DNA from: Bacteroidales bacterium UBA2861 | Lineage (GTDB): Bacteria > Bacteroidota > Bacteroidia > Bacteroidales > UBA932 | Direction of reading: 5' to 3' | Length of the DNA: 64,000 nt | Assembly: GCA_002350615.1 (NCBI GenBank) | Contig: DEFD01000018.1 | Span: 65,531 to 129,530 of the forward strand | In this document: positions 40,694 through 48,753 of the stretch, piece by piece | How positions within the stretch are numbered: position 1 is the first letter of the stretch | How the letters are laid out: each line of letters starts with the position of its first letter | Notes under the pieces: model-generated | The model's database searches: none | Told to the model about the DNA's origin: nothing | The model's input: only the letters and a program-made list of their open reading frames with translations | Program-made: the position numbers and the translations under genes

Positions 40694-43483
40694 TTACAGC
40701 GTCCGCTTGATTTCAACGATCTTGTAGGCTTCGATCATGTCGCCTTCCTTGATGTCGTTGTAGCCGGCGATGCTCATACCGCATTCCTTGCCGGCGGCCA
40801 CTTCGGAGACGTTGTCCTTGCCAATACGCAGGGAGCCAAGCTCGCCTTCATACACCACGATGCCGTCGCGGATGAGGCGCACCTTGACCTTGGGCACCAT
40901 CTTGCCTTCGCGCATGATACAGCCGGCGATGGTTCCGACCTTGCTGATATGGAAGGTCTGCTTCACCTCCGCGGTCGCAATCACCTCTTCCTTCTTCTCA
41001 GGTTCGAGCATACCCTCGATACCGTCCTTCACCTCGTTGATGGCGTCGTAGATAACCGAGTAGAGACGGATTTCGATGCCTTCCTTCTCTGCCGAACGGC
41101 GGGCATCCACGGTAGGACGCACGTTGAAGCCGATGATTACGGCATCGGACGCCTCGGCAAGCAGGATATCGCTTTCGGATATGGCACCCACGGCCTTGTG
41201 GATGACATTCACGCGCACATTTTCCGTGCTGAGCTTGATGAGTGAATCGGAGAGAGCCTCCACGGAACCGTCCACATCGGCCTTGACTATGATATTGAGT
41301 TCCTTGAAGTTGCCAATGCTGATGCGGCGGCCGATCTCCTCAAGGGTCATATGCTTCTGGGTCTTGATTCCCTGGATGCGGATAAGCTGTTCGCGCTTCG
41401 CGGCGATGCTCTTGGCTTCTTTCTCATCCGCCAGGACATTGAATTTCTCGCCGGCGGCCGGCGCTCCGTTGAGACCAAGCACGCTTACAGGAGTGGAAGG
41501 ACCGGCTTCCGCAATCTTCTGTCCGCGCTCGTTGAACATGCTCTTCACACGTCCGTAGTAGCTTCCGGTGAGTATCACGTCGCCCGGATGCAGGGTTCCG
41601 TTCTGCACGAGGATTGTGGCGAGGTAGCCGCGTCCCTTGTCGAGGGAAGACTCGATGACGGCGCCGGATGCAAGCCTGTTGGGATTGGCCTTGAGATCCA
41701 GCATATCGGCTTCGAGAAGCACCTTCTCCAGAAGTTTGTCCACATTGAGTCCCTTCTTTGCGGAAATCTCCTGGCACTGATACTTGCCTCCCCAGTTCTC
41801 CGTGAGGATGTTCATCTGGGAAAGCTGTTGATAAATCTTGTCGGGATAAGCGCCCGGCTTGTCTATCTTGTTGATGGCGAATACCATAGGTACGCCAGCG
41901 GCCTGGGCATGGTTGATTGCCTCAACGGTCTGGGGCATCACGGCGTCGTCCGCGGCGATGATGATGATTGCAAGGTCCGTCATCTGGGCTCCACGGGCAC
42001 GCATGGCGGTAAAGGCCTCATGTCCGGGGGTATCCAGGAAGGTGATCCTGCGGCCGTCTTCGAGTTTCACGTTGTATGCACCTATGTGCTGGGTGATACC
42101 GCCTGCCTCACCGGCGATGACGTTGGTCTTGCGGATGTAGTCCAGCAGCGAGGTCTTACCGTGGTCAACATGGCCCATGACGGTGATGACCGGAGGACGG
42201 GGCTGCAGGTCTTCAGGCTTGTCCGCCTCTTCGGTGGAAGCGATCTCTTCGCTGATTTCAGCGCCGACGAACTCGATCTTGTAGCCGAATTCCTCTGCCA
42301 CGAGCACCAGTGCCTCGGCATCCAGCCTCTGGTTGATGGAAACCATGAGTCCGAGGCTCATGCAGGCCGCGATGACATTGTTCACCGGGGTGTTGTTCAT
42401 GAGGGTGGCAAGGTCGTTCACTGTTACGAACTCGGTGACTTTCAGCACCTTGTTCTCGGCTGCGGCCTGCTCCATCTCTTCCTGGGTACGCTGGGCCGCG
42501 AGTTCGCGTTTTTCCTTGCGGTATTTGGCTCCGAAGTTGTTCTTCTTGCCCTCGTTCATCTTGGCGTAGGTTTCCTTCACCTGCTTCTGGATTTCCTTCT
42601 GCATCTCCTCGAGCTCCGCCTCGCTCATCGCAGGCTTGAAACGCTCGCCTCTCTTGCGCTTTCCTGAACCAGGAGCAGGCTGCTGGACAGCCTGTTTGGC
42701 TTTCTTGGAGCCACGCTCTATGCTGGCGCCCGCCTTTGCCACATCGACTTTCTGGCTTCCCTTGGTGATACGCTCGCGTTTCTTGGGTTTCTTGTCGAAC
42801 TGGGAGAGGTCGATCTTACCCACGACTTTGAGCGTGGTCGCTGCTGCGGCGGCTTCCGGTTTCACGATTTCCGCTTCGGGAGCTGCATCGGCAGGCTCTT
42901 CCTTGGCTGGAGCCGCCTCTGCGGGTGCCGGTTCGGAGACTTCCTTGATTTCTACGGGCTTCTCCGCCACCGGTTCGGCTGCAGGCTCGGCCTTTGTTTC
43001 AGGCTCGGCTGCGGCTTCGGGCTCTTTCTCAGCCACGGGCTCAGGTGCCGGTTCAGGCTGCGGTTCGGGTTCGGGGGCTGGTGCCGGTTCAGGCTCCGGT
43101 GCAGGTTCCGGTTCAGGGATTGGTTCCGGTTCGGGTTCCGGCTTGGCTTCCGCTTTCGGCTCGGGTGCGGCCTTGGCCTTGCCACCGGAAAGGGTGTTGC
43201 TGCGGATTACGGTCACGCTTTCAGGTTCCTCTTCCTCAGCCTCCTCTTTCACTTTACCGGATTTCTCAAGGATGTCCGACATCTTGATGGCACGCTCTTC
43301 CGCTTCGCGGGCGGCCTTGAGGTCTGCCCCGAACTGCTTTTCGAGCGCCGGCATGTATTCGTCGGATACCTTGCCGTTAGGATTCTCTTCTATACCGGCA
43401 CCCTGTGAATTAAGGAAATCCACAAGGTCCTGCAGTCCCACATTGAACTGCTTCATCAATTTGCTCAGCCTGATTTCTCCCAT
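40694..43483 (-). CDS. infB: Translation initiation factor IF-2
   Basis: The 929-residue protein has the N-terminal IF-2 domain (MGEIRLSKLMKQFNVGLQDLVDFL), a long low-complexity linker rich in P/E/A (about 90-235, encoded by a simple-sequence region near 42850-43170), and the GTPase domain with VMGHVDHGKTSLL, DTPGHEAF and NKIDKPGA, followed by the usual C-terminal domains. It delivers fMet-tRNA to the ribosome. It lies downstream of nusA on the same strand with 41 bp between, the classical nusA-infB order. Confidence 0.97.
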   Translation of the reverse strand: MGEIRLSKLMKQFNVGLQDLVDFLNSQGAGIEENPNGKVSDEYMPALEKQFGADLKAAREAEERAIKMSDILEKSGKVKEEAEEEEPESVTVIRSNTLSGGKAKAAPEPKAEAKPEPEPEPIPEPEPAPEPEPAPAPEPEPQPEPAPEPVAEKEPEAAAEPETKAEPAAEPVAEKPVEIKEVSEPAPAEAAPAKEEPADAAPEAEIVKPEAAAAATTLKVVGKIDLSQFDKKPKKRERITKGSQKVDVAKAGASIERGSKKAKQAVQQPAPGSGKRKRGERFKPAMSEAELEEMQKEIQKQVKETYAKMNEGKKNNFGAKYRKEKRELAAQRTQEEMEQAAAENKVLKVTEFVTVNDLATLMNNTPVNNVIAACMSLGLMVSINQRLDAEALVLVAEEFGYKIEFVGAEISEEIASTEEADKPEDLQPRPPVITVMGHVDHGKTSLLDYIRKTNVIAGEAGGITQHIGAYNVKLEDGRRITFLDTPGHEAFTAMRARGAQMTDLAIIIIAADDAVMPQTVEAINHAQAAGVPMVFAINKIDKPGAYPDKIYQQLSQMNILTENWGGKYQCQEISAKKGLNVDKLLEKVLLEADMLDLKANPNRLASGAVIESSLDKGRGYLATILVQNGTLHPGDVILTGSYYGRVKSMFNERGQKIAEAGPSTPVSVLGLNGAPAAGEKFNVLADEKEAKSIAAKREQLIRIQGIKTQKHMTLEEIGRRISIGNFKELNIIVKADVDGSVEALSDSLIKLSTENVRVNVIHKAVGAISESDILLAEASDAVIIGFNVRPTVDARRSAEKEGIEIRLYSVIYDAINEVKDGIEGMLEPEKKEEVIATAEVKQTFHISKVGTIAGCIMREGKMVPKVKVRLIRDGIVVYEGELGSLRIGKDNVSEVAAGKECGMSIAGYNDIKEGDMIEAYKIVEIKRTL

Positions 43484-43524
43484 TATCTGACTTTTAAATT
43501 ATACTCTTTTCAGACAGTCTTTAT

Positions 43525-44814
43525 TTAATCTTCGAATTCCGCCGCAAGGATGGAACGCACTTCTTCCACGGTCTCGATGTCCAGGTCGGCCCTCTTGGCG
43601 AGGTCCTCCGGATCTATCGCAAGAACGCTCTTTGCAGTGTCGCAGCCGATTTCCTTGAGTTTGTCGATAACCCACTGGTCGATGGTACGGCCATATTCGG
43701 GATCGGTGAATTCCTCGAGGGCGACGTCGTCCTCTTCCTGAGAGATCTCTCCCTTGGGCAGTTCCCTCCAGACCTCGATTTCGCGGCCGATGAGCTGACC
43801 GGCAAGCTGCACGTTGCATCCGCCGTGGCCGATTCCCTTCTGCACTTCGTCTGCAGGCATGTAAACCTTCACCTTGTCCTCAGCGCTCTCACCCATGTCG
43901 ATGCTGGACACGTGGGCGGGGGTAAGGGCCCTCTGGATGAGGAGTTTGGGGTTGGACGTCCACTGAAGGACGTCGATGTTCTCGTTGTGAAGCTCGCGTA
44001 CGATGCCGATGATCCTGCCGCCCTTGACGCCGATGCAGGCTCCGATGGGGTCGATCCTTTCGTCATAGGATTCCACTGCCACCTTCGCGCGCTCGCCGGG
44101 GATGCGGACCACCTTCTTCACGGTGATGAGGCCGTCTGCGATTTCGGGAACTTCCATTTCGAAGAGTTTCTCGAGGAAATCCGGGGAAGTACGGCTCAGG
44201 GTGATGTACGGAGTGGTGTTGTTGCGCATCTCCACGTTCTTGATGATCGCGCGCACCGTGTCGTTCTTCTTGAAGTGCTCGCCGGGAATCTGCTCCTCCT
44301 TGGGGATATGGAGCTCGTTTCCGTCTTCGTCGAGCACGAGAGCCTCGCGGGACCAGGTCTGATAGACTTCGCCGGTGAAGATGTCGCCGATTTTCTCGGA
44401 ATATTTCTTGAAGAGATTGGCCTTCTCGATGTCCATGATGCGGCCCTGAAGGTTCTGGCGGATATTGAGGATTCCGCGGCGGCCGAAATCGGACAGCTCC
44501 AGCTTCTTTGTGTAGGTGTCGCCGAGTTCGTAATCGTCGTCACCGCTGTCGGCTTTCACCTGGTCGAGAGTCATTTCAGCGTAGGGATTCTCCACCTCTT
44601 CCACGATCTCGAAGTTCTGGTAGATCTCGCATGTACCCTTGTCCACGTTGACGATGACGTCGAAATTGTCGGAACTGCCATAGGTCTTGGCAATCTGGGT
44701 GAGGAAAACATCCTTGAGCACACCCATCATCACAGGGCGGTCGATGTTTTTTTCTTCCTTAAAGTCCTTGAAGGCATCAATCAAGGTTACTTTCTCTTCT
44801 TTTTTCTTTTCCAT
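43525..44814 (-). CDS. nusA: Transcription termination/antitermination factor NusA
   Basis: The 429-residue protein has an N-terminal RNA polymerase-binding domain, an S1 domain (IGDIFTGEVYQTW near residue 142), and KH domains with the block RIDPIGACIGVKGGRI near residue 260. The C-terminal acidic repeats of proteobacteria are short here. NusA modulates pausing and termination and works with the ribosome factors. The ATG at 44814 is preceded by a 160-bp gap holding a promoter and a hairpin. Confidence 0.96.
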   Translation of the reverse strand: MEKKKEEKVTLIDAFKDFKEEKNIDRPVMMGVLKDVFLTQIAKTYGSSDNFDVIVNVDKGTCEIYQNFEIVEEVENPYAEMTLDQVKADSGDDDYELGDTYTKKLELSDFGRRGILNIRQNLQGRIMDIEKANLFKKYSEKIGDIFTGEVYQTWSREALVLDEDGNELHIPKEEQIPGEHFKKNDTVRAIIKNVEMRNNTTPYITLSRTSPDFLEKLFEMEVPEIADGLITVKKVVRIPGERAKVAVESYDERIDPIGACIGVKGGRIIGIVRELHNENIDVLQWTSNPKLLIQRALTPAHVSSIDMGESAEDKVKVYMPADEVQKGIGHGGCNVQLAGQLIGREIEVWRELPKGEISQEEDDVALEEFTDPEYGRTIDQWVIDKLKEIGCDTAKSVLAIDPEDLAKRADLDIETVEEVRSILAAEFED

Positions 44815-44900
44815 TTATGTAGATAATATATTGTTATTCAGTTTCAAGCGAATGTTGCGGAGCTTTTGCCGGGCATTCGGCGGGCGGACCGCCGCATAAC

Positions 44901-44926
44901 AAAAATAGAAGCCCTGCGGCCTCTAT
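44901..44926 (-). promoter_or_regulatory. Attenuator-like hairpin in the nusA leader
   Basis: On the minus strand ATAGAGGCC pairs with GGCTTCTAT (one G-T pair) around GCAG, and five T follow. It would lie roughly 10-30 nt into the transcript from the promoter at 44943-44974, ahead of nusA. A GC-rich stretch (44865-44895) follows it and could form an alternative structure. Confidence 0.5.
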
Positions 44927-44942
44927 CTCCCATTCACGAGTG

Positions 44943-44974
44943 CAAATATAGCACTTTCTTCCGAAAAAAACAAA
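44943..44974 (-). promoter_or_regulatory. nusA-infB promoter
   Basis: On the minus strand TTTG (44974-44971), 20 bp, then TATATTTG (44950-44943) form a complete Bacteroidota promoter. It starts directly after the rimP stop and lies about 130 bp ahead of the nusA ATG. Confidence 0.75.
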
Positions 44975-45241
44975 TCAGTCTTCAGAAGCAAGTGCCGCAT
45001 CGGCCTCCTCGGCGCTGATGCCTTCGGAAGCGACGGTGAGGGAATAGTCCTCGATATCCCTGTCGTAGGCAGCGAGGATGGCGCGGTGAACGAACTCGCA
45101 GTCCCCAAGATCCACCGGGCCGCCTTCCTTTGAAAGCACCAGCTCGAAGTTGTTGTCATCATCTCCTTTGGCTTCCTTTACGAAGCACGAACGCTGTCCG
45201 GCCGCCTCTCGGGCCACAGCAAGTATTTCAGAAATTTCCAT
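44975..45241 (-). CDS. Short RimP-like protein, N-terminal domain only
   Basis: The 88-residue protein matches only the first domain of RimP, the 30S maturation factor: an acidic beta-alpha fold with DCEFVHRAILAAYDRDIEDYSLTVASEG near residues 47-75, resembling the IEDC..LSR..E..LDR..EDYELEVGSAG landmark of full-length proteins. It then ends in an acidic tail (SAEEADAALASED) and lacks the second, SH3-like domain that normally makes up about half of the protein. No remnant of that domain is visible in the 160 bp before nusA. It lies at the usual RimP position upstream of nusA. Confidence 0.72.
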   Translation of the reverse strand: MEISEILAVAREAAGQRSCFVKEAKGDDDNNFELVLSKEGGPVDLGDCEFVHRAILAAYDRDIEDYSLTVASEGISAEEADAALASED

Positions 45242-45250
45242 ATCGCGATA

Positions 45251-46225
45251 TTAAGAATTATTTTTCAAATAATAGCGGGCGCCGGCCTCCATGGGAAGCA
45301 GATAATGCATATTCCGTTTCATTTCCTTTATGCGGAAAGAGCTGACCGCCGCAAGTATGAACCAATTGCGCGGGAGGGCCGTACGGAGAGCCCTGTATTC
45401 CTCGAGCGCCGCCTCCCTACCCTGCTGGATCGCGCAGCCCATGGCCACATTGAAAAAGCGTCTGCAGATCCTTACCGAAGAATATTTGTATCTGATGGAA
45501 CGCTCCCGCATAAAAGTCTCCAGCAAGCCGGCCATGACGCGGAAGGACTCGGCCCTTTTCCTGTATAAAGAGCCCGTGACGATACTGTTCCCCCTGATAT
45601 AGTATCGGTATGTCTCTTTTTTCACGACATACATCGATTCCAGCAGGCAGGCGGTTTCTGCCGAGAACAGCTCGTCTTCATGGACAGCTCCCTCGGGAAA
45701 AGATATCCGGCTGTCCCTCAGGAAGTCGGTCCGGAACAGCTTGTTCCAAACCATCTGATACCATTCCTTCCTCAAGTAAGACCAGACAATGGCGTCATTG
45801 CCGAGCAACGCACCCTCTTCCATGTTCAGAAGCGGAAGATTCCGGGGCTCACCCGCCCTGAGGTAGTCTCCGATCACCATGTCATAGCGGTAGTTTCCAA
45901 GAGGTGCCGACAGTGCCTGCATGGCATCCGGCAACAGGATGTCGTCACTGTCCATGAAAAACACATAATCCCCTTCAGCCTGCAGCAGACCGGCGTTCCT
46001 GGCCGCGGAGACACCCCGGTTGCCGCCATAGGAAACGAATTTCGCTTCGCGGCCGGCAAGGGACAGTTTCTCCCGGACTATCGCCATGCTGCCGTCCGTG
46101 GATCCGTCATCAACGATGATAAGTTCCATGTTCACATTCTGGGCAAGAATGCTCCGGATGCAGGCTGCGATATAGTCCTGCACATTGTAAACCGGCACTA
46201 TCACTGAAATCAAGAGGTCGTTCAT
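45251..46225 (-). CDS. GT2-family glycosyltransferase
   Basis: The ATG at 46225 gives 324 residues; the open frame to 46498 overlaps the neighbouring gene and lacks support. It has the GT-A fold hallmarks: SVIVPVYNVQDYIAACIRSI, IIVDDGSTDGS, RNAGLLQAEGDYVFFMDSDD. It probably transfers a sugar from a nucleotide donor on the cytoplasmic face. The start overlaps the neighbour's stop by 4 bp (ATGA), so the two glycosyltransferases are translated together. The stop is 9 bp before rimP. The acceptor is unknown. Confidence 0.9.
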   Translation of the reverse strand: MNDLLISVIVPVYNVQDYIAACIRSILAQNVNMELIIVDDGSTDGSMAIVREKLSLAGREAKFVSYGGNRGVSAARNAGLLQAEGDYVFFMDSDDILLPDAMQALSAPLGNYRYDMVIGDYLRAGEPRNLPLLNMEEGALLGNDAIVWSYLRKEWYQMVWNKLFRTDFLRDSRISFPEGAVHEDELFSAETACLLESMYVVKKETYRYYIRGNSIVTGSLYRKRAESFRVMAGLLETFMRERSIRYKYSSVRICRRFFNVAMGCAIQQGREAALEEYRALRTALPRNWFILAAVSSFRIKEMKRNMHYLLPMEAGARYYLKNNS

Positions 46226-47175
46226 CCCAAAAGCAATATTTTGTAGAACAGCAGGATATCCTTGAAACCGGCCTTGCGGTATAAATAATGATAGAAGATT
46301 CCGGCACGCCGTCTCACTTCGGAAGCCACGGTCGGGCGGGAACTGCCGGGAGCGATGCGATATGCCGCCAGGATCTGCCTCAAACCGTAGAGGGTTATGC
46401 CGATGCGGAAAGCCCTCCTGGGCACGGATGTCCATCCGGTCTTTATGCGCATCATCGCATCCGCCATCAACGTCCCGGCCCTGAGCAATTCCTGCCAAGC
46501 GTGACGGGAGGAAGACAGGGAGGACGAGCCTAGCTTATGCCAATAGGTATAAGGCATACCGGGAACAAGGACGAAACGTTTGCAGAGCAAAAGATAATTG
46601 AGGTAGAAGACATGGTCTTCGTGCATCGACAGGGAGATGTCGAAACGCAGCCCGGCCTGCCGTACAAGAGCGGCGTCGTAGAGTTTGCAGACAGGGAAAC
46701 CCAGATTGAGAATGCGATATTCCCGGATCAGGGACGAGGGTTCCCTTGTGACTGTCAATTCCGGAAAAGAATAATTGGGCCAGCGGCGTCCGTCCTTCCT
46801 GTCTGCATGGACGCACCCGGTCATGACAAGGTCGCCAGGCTGCGGATCAGGGGCGAAGAGCCGTTCAAGATAGTCGGCATCGACAGTATCGTCGGAATCC
46901 ACGAAGGAAAGCCACTGGGCGCAGGCAGCGTCCATACCGGCATTACGTGCGGCACTCACGCCCGAATGCGGGATGTGGACGACTTTTATCCTCGCGTCGG
47001 TCTCCGCCAAGGCATCACAGGCGGCGCCTGAACTGTCCAGCGAGCCGTCGTCCACCAGGATGAGTTCGAAATCCGCGAATGTCTGGGCAAGGAGACTGGA
47101 AACACACTTTCCTATGCTACCTTCCGCTTTCCACACCGGAACAATTACCGAAACTCTTGGCTTCACCGACTCCAT
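46222..47175 (-). CDS. GT2-family glycosyltransferase
   Basis: The 317-residue protein has SVIVPVWKAEGSIGKCVSSLLAQ, ILVDDGSLDSSG and LSFVDSDDTVDADYLERLF, the GT2 motifs. It is related to the next gene on the strand. The C-terminal region has basic, aromatic-rich segments that may contact the membrane. The gene starts at 47175 with TATTTTTG (47189-47182) just ahead. It is divergent from the methyltransferase gene. Together the two genes probably build a surface glycan or lipid-linked sugar, but no other surface-glycan genes are nearby. Confidence 0.9.
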   Translation of the reverse strand: MESVKPRVSVIVPVWKAEGSIGKCVSSLLAQTFADFELILVDDGSLDSSGAACDALAETDARIKVVHIPHSGVSAARNAGMDAACAQWLSFVDSDDTVDADYLERLFAPDPQPGDLVMTGCVHADRKDGRRWPNYSFPELTVTREPSSLIREYRILNLGFPVCKLYDAALVRQAGLRFDISLSMHEDHVFYLNYLLLCKRFVLVPGMPYTYWHKLGSSSLSSSRHAWQELLRAGTLMADAMMRIKTGWTSVPRRAFRIGITLYGLRQILAAYRIAPGSSRPTVASEVRRRAGIFYHYLYRKAGFKDILLFYKILLLG

Positions 47176-47181
47176 ACCTCA

Positions 47182-47189
47182 CAAAAATA
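47182..47189 (-). promoter_or_regulatory. -7 element of the glycosyltransferase pair
   Basis: TATTTTTG on the minus strand, 6 bp ahead of the ATG at 47175, matches TAnnTTTG. No clear TTTG lies at the -33 distance, and the leader would be very short. Confidence 0.45.
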
Positions 47190-47234
47190 CTATTTTTATT
47201 TCAATGGCAGGAGGAAATAGCTTATCTTTATGGT

Positions 47235-48725
47235 GTGGAACTGGCCGCATTCGTAAATGAGCATTTGAACGACGACCTGTCCCGCCTGATTCTGCAGCGG
47301 GACAAGTGGCCCCAGTTTGACATGGCCCTCGCCGCAGACTGCATAGCCGCCCGCCGCAAACTCCGGGGAAAGGTTCCGGAGTGGTACGATGACCCCCGTC
47401 TGCTCTTCCCGTCTCCCCTTTCCGCTGAACAGTGCAGCAGCAGCGCCACGGCGCGTTTCAAGGCGCAGTTGGCAATGCGTGCCGGACGGCTCCGCCGCCC
47501 CGATGAGCGGGTGCCTCTCAGAATCGCCGACCTCACCGGCGGGCTCGGGGTTGACAGCTGGCAGTTCGCCACTTCGGGGGCGCGCGTATTATATAATGAA
47601 ATGAACGCCATGCTCGCCGAAGCGGCAGCCGGCAATTTCTCCCTGATGGGTCTGGCCGCCCCGGAGGAATCTGGCGCCGGATCCGGTTCGGGGCTCCGCC
47701 CCTCATCCCTCCCGTTGCAAGCAACGGGCCCCTCCCGCTCACATTGCCGCGGGCGGCATGCCTCTCCGGTCCCAGACCCCTCCGTGGCAGCCGGTGGCAG
47801 CATTGAGTGCAGCTGCAGCGAGATTACTCCGGAGAGCCTTCCGGCATTGCTGGAACGGTTCCGGCCGGACATCGTTTATATGGATCCGGCCAGGCGCAGT
47901 TCTACCGGTGACAAAGTGTTCCGCCTGAAAGACTGCAGCCCCGACGTTCTCCGTCTGCAGGACATCATACTCGGCGGGGTTCCGGACGCCGGGGACGGAC
48001 CTGCGCCGCTGCTTCTTCTGAAACTCTCGCCAATGGCGGATATCAGCCAGATCTGCAGGGAGCTGCACAATGTGCGGGAAGTCCATTGCGTGGAGTATTC
48101 CGGGGAATGCAAGGAGCTGCTGGTCCTTTGCGAGGCTGGCTTCATCGGCGAGCCCGACATTTTCGCCGATGTCCTGGAAGATGCTTCCGGCAAAGCTGAG
48201 GGCAGCCCCGCCTTTGCCTTCCGTATTTCCGAAGAAACCTCAGCCTCGGCCCGCCTGCTTTCATGGGGCAGCCCGCAAGAACTTATAGGCAAAGCCCTCT
48301 TCGAACCGGGTCCCGCCCTGCGCAAGGCCGGCGCCTTCAAACTTCTTTCCTCTCGCTTAGGCTTCTCCGCCCTGGGGCCAGACGCCCACTTCTACCTCGC
48401 CGGCCCTGCAGCCGCCGAAGCCGACGGTACTTTGCTAAAAACAGCCGGTCTGGGCCACCGTTGGCGGATTGCCGACGCAGCCGAGTTCGGCAAAAGCGCA
48501 ATCCGTGACTTCGCATGCAAATACCCGGAGTGTAGCGACTTCATCGCCCGCGGTCTTCCAATCCGATCTGAAGAACTCGCATCGGCATTTGCCGCTGCCG
48601 CAAGGAAAGCCAGGGCAAAGAAGGCTATCGCAAAAACCGGCAGATCCGCAACAAAACTATTCGCCGTAGAATCTTTCAATAGGAAAATCCTGCTATACTG
48701 CATAAATGAAAACCAATCCGAATAA
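47235..48725 (+). CDS. Class I SAM-dependent methyltransferase, THUMP-like type
   Basis: A GTG at 47235 gives 496 residues beginning VELAAFVNEHLNDDL, which fits the N-terminus usual in this Bacteroidota family; the frame is open further upstream, but that part overlaps the divergent promoter region. The Rossmann core has DLTGGLGVDSW near residue 101 and DIVYMDPARR near 215, like PG_1098-type proteins with a THUMP-like C-terminal domain. Its substrate is likely RNA. Between the GL of NFSLMGL and the IECSCSE strand lies an insert of about 45 residues (AAPEESGAGSG to PSVAAGGS) made by a palindromic element (47652-47794). The start is uncertain. Confidence 0.8.
   Translation: MELAAFVNEHLNDDLSRLILQRDKWPQFDMALAADCIAARRKLRGKVPEWYDDPRLLFPSPLSAEQCSSSATARFKAQLAMRAGRLRRPDERVPLRIADLTGGLGVDSWQFATSGARVLYNEMNAMLAEAAAGNFSLMGLAAPEESGAGSGSGLRPSSLPLQATGPSRSHCRGRHASPVPDPSVAAGGSIECSCSEITPESLPALLERFRPDIVYMDPARRSSTGDKVFRLKDCSPDVLRLQDIILGGVPDAGDGPAPLLLLKLSPMADISQICRELHNVREVHCVEYSGECKELLVLCEAGFIGEPDIFADVLEDASGKAEGSPAFAFRISEETSASARLLSWGSPQELIGKALFEPGPALRKAGAFKLLSSRLGFSALGPDAHFYLAGPAAAEADGTLLKTAGLGHRWRIADAAEFGKSAIRDFACKYPECSDFIARGLPIRSEELASAFAAAARKARAKKAIAKTGRSATKLFAVESFNRKILLYCINENQSE
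47652..47794. repeat. Palindromic element inserted in frame in the methyltransferase coding region
   Basis: Positions 47652-47681 pair with 47765-47794 over 30 bp with 5 mismatches and 2 wobble pairs. The core has two hairpins: CCCGTTGC AA GCAACGGG (47711-47728) and the 13-mer GCCGCGGGCGGCA (47746-47758). The 13-mer and a CCCGCT block 5-6 bp before it are shared with the element at 31635-31751. Confidence 0.65.
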
Positions 48726-48753
48726 GGCACATCTTTACAAGGAAGTTTATGTT

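Noticed and set aside
32800..40700. Locus A as a genomic island integrated at tRNA-Gln
   Set aside because: I found no integrase and no copy of the tRNA 3' end at the far side. The base composition does not stand out either.
42850..43200. Repetitive DNA inside infB
   Set aside because: It encodes the P/E/A linker common in IF-2; no insertion sequence or array is seen.
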